DNA from: Coxiella-like endosymbiont | GTDB lineage: Bacteria; Pseudomonadota; Gammaproteobacteria; Coxiellales; Coxiellaceae | Reading direction: 5' to 3' | DNA: 64,000 bases | Assembly: GCF_030643785.1 (NCBI RefSeq) | Contig: NZ_CP094378.1 | Coordinates: forward strand, 1-64,000 | Part shown: positions 57,785-64,000 of the stretch, piece after piece | Layout of the letters: each line of letters opens with the position of its first letter | Position numbering within the stretch: the stretch's first letter is position 1 | Notes under the pieces: model-generated | Databases searched by the model: none | What the model was told of the DNA's origin: nothing | Seen by the model: only the letters and a program-made list of their open reading frames with translations | Translations under genes and position numbers: made by a program

Positions 57785-58912
57785 CTAATGAAAAGGAGAA
57801 AAGTTTATTATCGTCCAAGAGTCGGAAACCGGCTGACTTGCTTTCCATCGATAAAATAAATTAGCCGCCTCTAAACCTGGTTGAGAGGAAGCACCTTCTG
57901 CGATAAGATGAGAAGTGGATTTTAGAGCTTTCACTAAATCCTCTAAATTGCCCGACGTTTTAATTTTGAGTAAAAGCATATCGGCATTCATGTCGCTGAC
58001 CGATACTTTCATTACGGGTGATAAATGCTTTAAAAGCGATACCACGTGAACATAATCATTCAGAGTTTGAACGCCGGTCACTTCCATAGTAATCAGATTC
58101 TCCATGCCCTTACCATCAACAAAAGTAGCAAATTGATTCGCCATCATATCTGCCGCACGGTCGATACCATTCGTGATAACTTGAGTAACATCGGTGCCTG
58201 TTGTTTGCCATTCGTAAGGGGTACCGTTTAAAAATAACTGCCATTCTCCTTGAAGCTGGCCATTAGCGTCTACAACCACTGCACCTGCTAGAATAGAATT
58301 GACACCGTAGCGCTGCGAAATTATTTGTAATTGAGGATTGGAAAGCAAAGTAGAGGTAGATTGGGCCACACTGGTCTGGTCTTCCAGATCCATTGCCGGA
58401 AAAATAATAGGAAGACCCCGCAAAAATGCGACCTGCTTTATCGTGCGAATCGTTGGATTCTGGCTCTCACTGGCAAGTGTTTCGGATTGAGAACCATTGG
58501 GAACGGAAACCCAGACTATTGTCAAAGGTCGGCGAGCGCTCCAAATCGCTTGGTTCGCATTCTCCAGAAAATGCTTCATGGCCCGTTTATCGAACACAAC
58601 CCGCAATAGTAGCTGCTGCCCACCCTTTTCGTCGGCTTTAGTCAGATAGCTATATTTTTCAACATAGTTATTGATTTTAGGCAATACATCTTGAATGACC
58701 GGTAAAGTCATTATCCCCACATTACCACTCATTCGAACCAGCACTTGTTCAAGAGCTTGCGGCAAACTTTTCTGGAACGTTTGGTGGGATTGATCACTAA
58801 CGGCAATCGTTGCAATGCTGATATCACGAACCTCAATGGCCATCCCCTTATCTGTAAATAAGAGTACTACAAGTAGAACAAGTACAATCTTTGTTTTCCG
58901 AATAGCTATCAT
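57785..58912 (-). CDS. DUF2066 family periplasmic protein
   Basis: A 375-residue protein of unknown function with an N-terminal signal peptide (KIVLVLLVVLLFTDKGMAIE). The DUF2066 body includes SLPQALEQVLVRMSGNVGIM and SYLTKADEKGGQQLLLRVVF, then LTIVWVSVP and YGVNSILAGAVVVDANGQLQ, GEWQLFLNGTPYEWQ. The family commonly precedes hda, as here (two-base gap), and stands next to purM. Intact. An 11-bp (58914-58935) and an 18-bp-period duplication (58942-58979) lie directly upstream, in what should be its promoter. Confidence 0.85.
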   Translation of the reverse strand: MIAIRKTKIVLVLLVVLLFTDKGMAIEVRDISIATIAVSDQSHQTFQKSLPQALEQVLVRMSGNVGIMTLPVIQDVLPKINNYVEKYSYLTKADEKGGQQLLLRVVFDKRAMKHFLENANQAIWSARRPLTIVWVSVPNGSQSETLASESQNPTIRTIKQVAFLRGLPIIFPAMDLEDQTSVAQSTSTLLSNPQLQIISQRYGVNSILAGAVVVDANGQLQGEWQLFLNGTPYEWQTTGTDVTQVITNGIDRAADMMANQFATFVDGKGMENLITMEVTGVQTLNDYVHVVSLLKHLSPVMKVSVSDMNADMLLLKIKTSGNLEDLVKALKSTSHLIAEGASSQPGLEAANLFYRWKASQPVSDSWTIINFSPFH

Positions 58913-58913
58913 A

Positions 58914-58979
58914 TAGTAATCTTGTAGTAATCTTGTGATTTAAAATTTTTCCAAAAGAAAAAATTTTTCCAAAAGAAAA
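58914..58979. repeat. Two adjacent tandem duplications upstream of the DUF2066 gene
   Basis: TAGTAATCTTG is doubled exactly (58914-58935); immediately after, AAATTTTTCCAAAAGAA is doubled with period 18 (58942-58979). Two independent events in 66 bases. Confidence 0.92.
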
Positions 58980-59034
58980 TTATACGATTTCTCCCTTCTA
59001 TTTGTCTGCATTCTTTTGCTATCCTTTTCCCAAT

Positions 59035-59250
59035 GTCAGAATCTAAAAAATCCTTGTCTTACTCCGATACCGGTGTGTATATCAAAAAAACGAACTTATT
59101 TGTAAATTCGACAAACCTATTGTTAAACGCACTCATCAGCCAGGTGTTTTAAGCGGCATATGGAGATTTGGCGGCTTATTCAAATTATTGAGTGGGTTAT
59201 GAGAGCGTCCCTCCCGTCCTCGTTTCAAGGCAGATGGCATAGGAACAAAT
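59035..59250 (+). pseudogene. purM: purM N-terminal remnant fused to purN
   Basis: First 70 or so codons of phosphoribosylformylglycinamidine cyclo-ligase: SESKKSLSYSDTGVYIKKTN, LFVNSIKPIVKRTHQPGVLS, FGGLFKLLSGYES, PVLVS and ADGIGTN. Frame changes occur even here. The remaining 270 or so codons are missing. The sequence passes directly into purN at about 59248-59252. hda-DUF2066-purM adjacency is conserved in gammaproteobacteria, so this is the native locus after a deletion. Confidence 0.8.
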
Positions 59251-59908
59251 CGGGAAATGGTAGCAACTTGCAATCCATTATTGATGCAATATAAAACACG
59301 GTTTAGCAGTGGAAATACGAGGCATTATTAGTAACCATGCGGATGCGTACGGGCTGGAACGCCCTAAAAAATATCATATTCCCATAGAGGTTTCCTACAG
59401 AGGTTATTCCTCATAGCGACTTTGCCAAGTGTAGCAGTTTTGATCAGACTCTCCGGAAGGCTATTGATAAATATCAACTCAAATTAATTGTATTAACGGA
59501 GTTCATGAGAAAACTGAGCAGGAATTTTGTAAATTATTATGAAAGGACAGATGGTCAATATCGATCCATCCCTCCTTCCCAAATATCCCGGGCCTTGATA
59601 CCCATGCACGCGTGCTCGGCGGCAGGTGATAGCGAACATGGCGTCAGTGTTCATTACGCAACGAAACGGGTAGACGGGGGGATTCATTATTTGCCACGCT
59701 AAGCTTTCGGCCTCACCCGACGATACTTTGGAAAGTTTGCGTGCACGAGTTCACGCCCTTGAGCATATTCTCTATCCCCAAGTTCTTTCGTAGATGGCAG
59801 CTATCCGACCCGCCTAACTCTGAAAAGGGACAAGGTCCTGTGGACAATGAAATGTTACATAAAACTGGAAAAGAGCTTAAAGTGACGGATGCTTTTCTTC
59901 TCGAATAA
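59251..59908 (+). pseudogene. purN: purN remnant (phosphoribosylglycinamide formyltransferase)
   Basis: Starts inside the gene with SGNGSNLQSIIDAI, lacking the first eight or so residues. Continues as EIRGIISNHADAYGLERPKK, KLIVLTEFMRKLSRNFVNYY, ISIHPSFPNIPGLDTHARVL (the catalytic Asn-His-Asp region in altered frames), EHGVSVHYATKRVDGG and DDTLESLRARVHALEHILYP. Many frame changes and stops. With purM also gone, two steps of de novo purine synthesis are lost here. Confidence 0.8.
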
Positions 59909-60045
59909 CCTTTGCCTTGTGCGATTAAATCACTAAACAAGATTTTGGTCGGAAAACTCTTAAAAAAGGCCAGCAGAGTAGAATTGTCAATAGGCCCTAG
60001 TGTATAATTACTATTCATAACAATCAGTCACATAGGTAAACAGGC

Positions 60046-60384
60046 ATGGTTAAGTCCGAACTTATCAATCATATAGCAGCACAACAAAAAACCCTCTCAT
60101 TAAAAGATGTCGAACTCAGTGTTAACGATATTTTAGAGCAAATGAGTATCACTTTAGGCCATGGAAAGCGCATTGAAATCCGAGGATTTGGTAGTTTTTC
60201 TTTGCATTATCGTCCTCCGCGCAAAGCACATAACCCAAAAACAGGCGAACGAGTTTACACTGAAGCCAAATACACACCGCATTTCAAACCCGGCAAAGAT
60301 TTACGGGACCGTGTTAATAACAATCGACATCGGTATCAAATCACTGAAATTAATATGATGGATGCTGATGGTGTTGTTGAATAG
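60046..60384 (+). CDS. ihfB: Integration host factor subunit beta
   Basis: DNA-bending HU/IHF-fold protein. The protein has 112 residues, longer than the usual 94. [20 protein letters not shown], the dimer core, [20 protein letters not shown] with the DNA-intercalating arm (NPKTGE) and [17 protein letters not shown]. The extra C-terminal 16-18 residues ([14 protein letters not shown]) overlap the 3' end of rsmI on the other strand by 35 bases. Probably pairs with IhfA encoded elsewhere. Intact. Confidence 0.93.
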   Translation: MVKSELINHIAAQQKTLSLKDVELSVNDILEQMSITLGHGKRIEIRGFGSFSLHYRPPRKAHNPKTGERVYTEAKYTPHFKPGKDLRDRVNNNRHRYQITEINMMDADGVVE

Positions 60385-61207
60385 TTAACGCTAACGGATA
60401 AAGTTGTTTTCGCGAAATACCACTGATTTTCGTCGCTAAAGCTACCGCCTGTTTAAGCGGTAGCTCTTGGAGCAACACCGTTAATAAACGGTGATTTTCC
60501 TTGTTTATTTCTTTTGTCTTTTCCGGATGATCTCCCTCAACAAGAACCACAAATTCGCCCTTTTGTTGCTCTGAGTTTTCGCTTAGCCATTTTTTTAATT
60601 CCGATAAGGATGTAGTATAAATAGTTTCGAATTTTTTCGTTAATTCACGGGCTATCGTGGCCATACGTGCCGAACTGAAAATTTCGTTTAATAAACTAAT
60701 CAAATTCTCAATCCGATGCACGGATTCATAAAAAATAAGGGTACGCGGCTCTGTTTTTAATGCTTCTAATTTTTTTCGGCGAATTTCTCCGTTGGAAGGA
60801 AGAAATCCCTCAAAAACAAATCGTTCGGTGGACAAGCCAGAGGCAACTAAAGCAACGATTCCTGCGCAGGCCCCAGGAATAGGAACCACTCGGATCCTCG
60901 CTTTTCGCACCGCACTGATTAATCGATAACCTGGATCGCTAATAAGGGGACTGCCGGCATCAGAAATAAGGGCGATATCGTATCCTTGCGTTAATTTCTC
61001 ACACAGTAAAGCAGTCCGAGCGACCTCATTATGTTCGTGTAAAGACAGCGAAGTAGTATTTATTCCATGGTATTGCAATAAGCCTTTGCTGTGCCGAGTA
61101 TCCTCCGCTGCAATTAAGTCAACCGCTCTCAGCGTCTCGATCGCTCTTAAGGTAATATCTTTCCGATTACCAATGGGAGTGGCCACAATGTATAAACAAC
61201 CAGACAA
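60350..61207 (-). CDS. rsmI: 16S rRNA 2'-O-methyltransferase RsmI
   Basis: Methylates the ribose of C1402 in 16S rRNA. The protein has 285 residues. Tetrapyrrole-methylase fold: [75 protein letters not shown] and [16 protein letters not shown]-terminal helical domain [20 protein letters not shown]. Divergent from lpoA, as in E. coli yraL/yraM. Intact. Confidence 0.95.
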   Translation of the reverse strand: MSGCLYIVATPIGNRKDITLRAIETLRAVDLIAAEDTRHSKGLLQYHGINTTSLSLHEHNEVARTALLCEKLTQGYDIALISDAGSPLISDPGYRLISAVRKARIRVVPIPGACAGIVALVASGLSTERFVFEGFLPSNGEIRRKKLEALKTEPRTLIFYESVHRIENLISLLNEIFSSARMATIARELTKKFETIYTTSLSELKKWLSENSEQQKGEFVVLVEGDHPEKTKEINKENHRLLTVLLQELPLKQAVALATKISGISRKQLYPLALTIQQHHQHPSY

Positions 61208-61252
61208 AGAAGTGCTCCTTGACAGTCTTTCAGTCTACGATAGACTTTGCCC

Positions 61253-62448
61253 ATGTGGCAAAAATTTTCAACTGCCTGCGTTTTCCTAATTCTTAGCTGC
61301 GCTCCCTGTTCGCTGGTTGTACAAAACGGTCCGTTACAGATATCAATAAGCGGGTATTTACGGCGTGGGTAAATAATTCGCATCCCTCTCTTAAAATTGC
61401 TTTACTCTTACCACTAGAGGGCCCTCTTGCTGAACAAGCAAATGCGATTCGTAATGGGTTTTTCGCCGCCTATTATCAAGCAAAGCAAACCTTAGAGCCA
61501 ATGCCAACGATTTTGGTGTTCAATACAGGTTATAAAAATATTAACGCTGTTTACCAAAATGCTCTCCAAAAAGGGGCCAATATTATTGTAGGCCCACTTA
61601 CTAAAAAGAATATCGTTGTACTTGTCAATTCTCACACGCTATCGGTCCCCACATTAGCTTTAAATACTTTAGCTAACGTGAGGAATCCTTATTTATTCCA
61701 ATTTGGATTGTCCCCACTGGATGAAGCCACTCAAGCGGCGCTACGAATGTGGAATGACCAGCATACGCATATTCTTATGATCATACCGCAGGGAAGTTGG
61801 GGAAATGAAGTTGCTCAAGCCTTTCAAACACAATGGGAATCTCTGGGCGACAAAATAAGTGCACAATTAATTTATAAAGTTAACGCGAATTTAAACAATG
61901 AAATTCGTCAATTATTGAATATCGACAAATCGGAACTTCGGGAACGACATCTTAAGCACGTACTGTATGAAAAAATACGCTTTATTCCGCGTCGGCGAGA
62001 AGATTTTGACGCTATTTTTCTGGTTTCCAACCCTAGTCAGGTAAGACAAATTATTCCGTTGCTTCGCTTTTATTATGCAGGTGATGTTCCTATCTATGCA
62101 ACTTCGGCCATTTACTCTCCCAGCGTAATTATCGACCACGATTTGGATGGAGTGATATTTGACGATATGCCTTGGGTTTTAGGTCCTGAACAATTGCCCT
62201 TATCCCTTCAACAAACTCAGGAACGAATACGTACACTCTGGCCAAATTCCTATAATCAAAACTCTCGCCTCTATGCATTGGGAGTTGATGCCTATCAAAT
62301 TTTGCCTAAGCTACGTAAAATGACTTTAATTTCTCAATACCATACCAATGGCGCCACCGGCGTCTTATATTTACTGCCTAATCAGCAAATTTATCGCCAG
62401 CTCTTATGGGCAAAAATAATTAATGGCCAACCGTGCTTAATCAAATAA
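61253..62448 (+). pseudogene. lpoA: LpoA-like penicillin-binding protein activator, N-terminal domain missing
   Basis: Outer membrane lipoprotein that activates PBP1A. A signal sequence (MWQKFSTACVFLILS) is followed, one base out of frame, by a lipobox LFAGC. After only some 20 codons comes the C-terminal periplasmic-binding-like domain: PSLKIALLLPLEGPLAEQAN, NIIVGPLTKKN, VPTLALNT, then a clean frame to LLWAKIINGQPCLIK. The N-terminal TPR-like domain (about 200 residues in relatives) is absent. The clean 315-codon frame from 61501 could be translated, but without export. Deletion plus frameshift suggests a pseudogene. Confidence 0.8.
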
Positions 62449-62511
62449 TAATTAAAAAACTCGGTTATCTGCTCGTTTTACTCCTGATAATTTTTAGAGC
62501 TATGTTTTACT

Positions 62512-62856
62512 TAACTCAAAAATTGGTTTTAATGATGAGAAAATAGCTTGTCACTTTCTTAAAAAAACAAGGCTTAATTCTCATTGGAAAAAATTTTAGA
62601 CATAAAATTGGAGAAATTGATTTAATTATGCCTCACCAATCAACTTTAGTTTAGTTTTTGTAGAAGTTCGCTACCATTATGCATCCCATTTTATGTGGAT
62701 CCTTTGTAACTACTATTTCTTGCTACAAACGGCACCGACTTATTAAAACTTCTTTGTATTATCTACAAAACATCGGTTTACTGATAAGAGAGCTTGTCGC
62801 TTTGATGTCATCGGCATTGTTAAGAACTACCCAAATTACGTGGATAAAAAATGCAA

Positions 62857-62872
<16 letters not shown>
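62512..62872 (+). pseudogene. yraN: YraN (UPF0102) family protein, decayed
   Basis: Predicted nuclease-fold protein remnant directly after lpoA, as in the E. coli yraM-yraN-diaA-yraP order. Pieces: [59 protein letters not shown] and TWIKNAIE. The E-x-GEIDLI and VEVR acidic motifs remain, but several frame changes separate them. Confidence 0.75.
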
Positions 62873-63514
<642 letters not shown>

Positions 63515-63553
63515 AAAATCTCTGCTTCGCATGATTTTGAGGAGTTATTAACG

Positions 63554-64000
63554 ATGAAAAAAATAATAATTTTATTAACACTTGTTTTTCTTCTTGTAGG
63601 CTGCGTTCCTGCTGCGTTAGTAGCAGGTGTTGCTAGTGCTACGCTCGCTGGGGCCGTGATCTATGATCAGCGAACTTATCGAACGATCAACCAGGATCAT
63701 AATGCCCGATCGATCATCCAATACCGCTTAGATAATGATCCTCTCTTAAATGATCCTCTCTTAAAAGGACAGTCTCATATTACCATTTCGGTATTCAATA
63801 ATATGGCGCTGCTCGTAGGACAAGCTAAAACATCCAAAATTCGCAATCGCGCTTATCAAATTGTAGAAAAAGCTTCACACATCCGACGAATTTATAACGA
63901 AATTACTATTGGAACCCCCTTTCTCCGGTACAACAAGCTGTCGATTCGTGGATCACTACTAAAATCCGAACGGCTATGTTAGGCAAGTCCGGTTTACACT
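63554..64000 (+). pseudogene. dolP: DolP/YraP-like BON-domain lipoprotein, frameshifted and cut by window end
   Basis: Outer membrane lipoprotein of the DolP type. Lipobox LLVGC (residues 13-17) after MKKIIILLTLVFL, then a BON domain with SHITISVFNNMALLVGQAKT and RIYNEITIGTP. The frame is lost at C5 (63915-63919). One more base gives LSPVQQAVDSWITTKIRTAM, the start of the second BON domain, which runs off the window. A perfect 15-bp duplication (63734-63763) doubles NDPLL in frame. Good AGGAG ribosome site. Confidence 0.82.
63734..63763. repeat. 15-bp in-frame tandem duplication in dolP
   Basis: Two perfect copies of AATGATCCTCTCTTA, adding five residues without changing frame. Confidence 0.95.

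Overview
The window looks like a chromosome segment of a Coxiella-like endosymbiont (Gammaproteobacteria, Legionellales), of the kind found in ticks. The evidence is gene content and order (Dot/Icm remnants next to hldE, rpoS-nlpD-surE, ftsB-eno-kdsA-pyrG, ahpC/sodB-dapB, a split gcvPA/gcvPB operon, groESL-acnA, rsmI/lpoA-yraN-diaA-dolP) together with heavy gene decay. About thirty genes are intact. At least as many others are frameshifted, truncated or reduced to fragments, and there are long stretches of broken DNA. No tRNA, rRNA, CRISPR array or insertion sequence was recognised.

Layout. 1-5.2 kb is a graveyard of the Dot/Icm type IV secretion system: icmB, icmJ and probably icmD on the minus strand, icmW and icmX on the plus strand. 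5.2-13.7 kb is an LPS locus: hldD, frameshifted hldE, two glycosyltransferases, an O-antigen-ligase-like protein and waaF, with a decayed DUF4143 ATPase inside. 13.7-25.7 kb holds housekeeping genes: ruined rpoS, nlpD, surE, ftsB, eno, kdsA, pyrG, dcd, mrp, metG, rsxB, nth. 25.7-32.4 kb holds a DUF1841 pseudogene, a decayed LbtU-type outer membrane protein, pyrC, rnt, ahpC, sodB and dapB. 32.9-42.4 kb is the best preserved block: glycine cleavage operon, groESL behind a good heat-shock promoter, acnA. 42.4-57 kb is strongly eroded (chitinase, dsbD, thioesterase, hemF, HAD phosphatase, sodium symporter, serA, an unknown membrane protein); only accB, accC, an ornithine-cyclodeaminase-like gene and pnuC stand intact in it. 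57-64 kb has hda, a DUF2066 protein, a purM-purN deletion fusion, ihfB, rsmI, damaged lpoA and yraN, the diaA/gmhA-like SIS protein and a frameshifted dolP cut by the window end.

Together the intact genes keep LPS core synthesis, pyrimidine nucleotides, fatty-acid initiation, the glycine cleavage system, protein folding, oxidative-stress defence and parts of the TCA cycle and cell division. Secretion, stationary-phase regulation, serine and purine synthesis and aerobic haem synthesis have been lost or damaged.

Two mutational signatures run through the window. (1) More than twenty short direct tandem duplications (about 11-23 bp), mostly in intergenic or dead sequence, and in-frame where they fall in reading frames. 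(2) Many frameshifts in otherwise well-preserved, often essential genes (hldE, eno, kdsA, metG, nth, pyrC) that each sit at a homopolymer of six where seven would restore the frame. These are either a distinctive slippage process, possibly rescued by transcriptional slippage, or technical error. This distinction matters most for interpreting the window.
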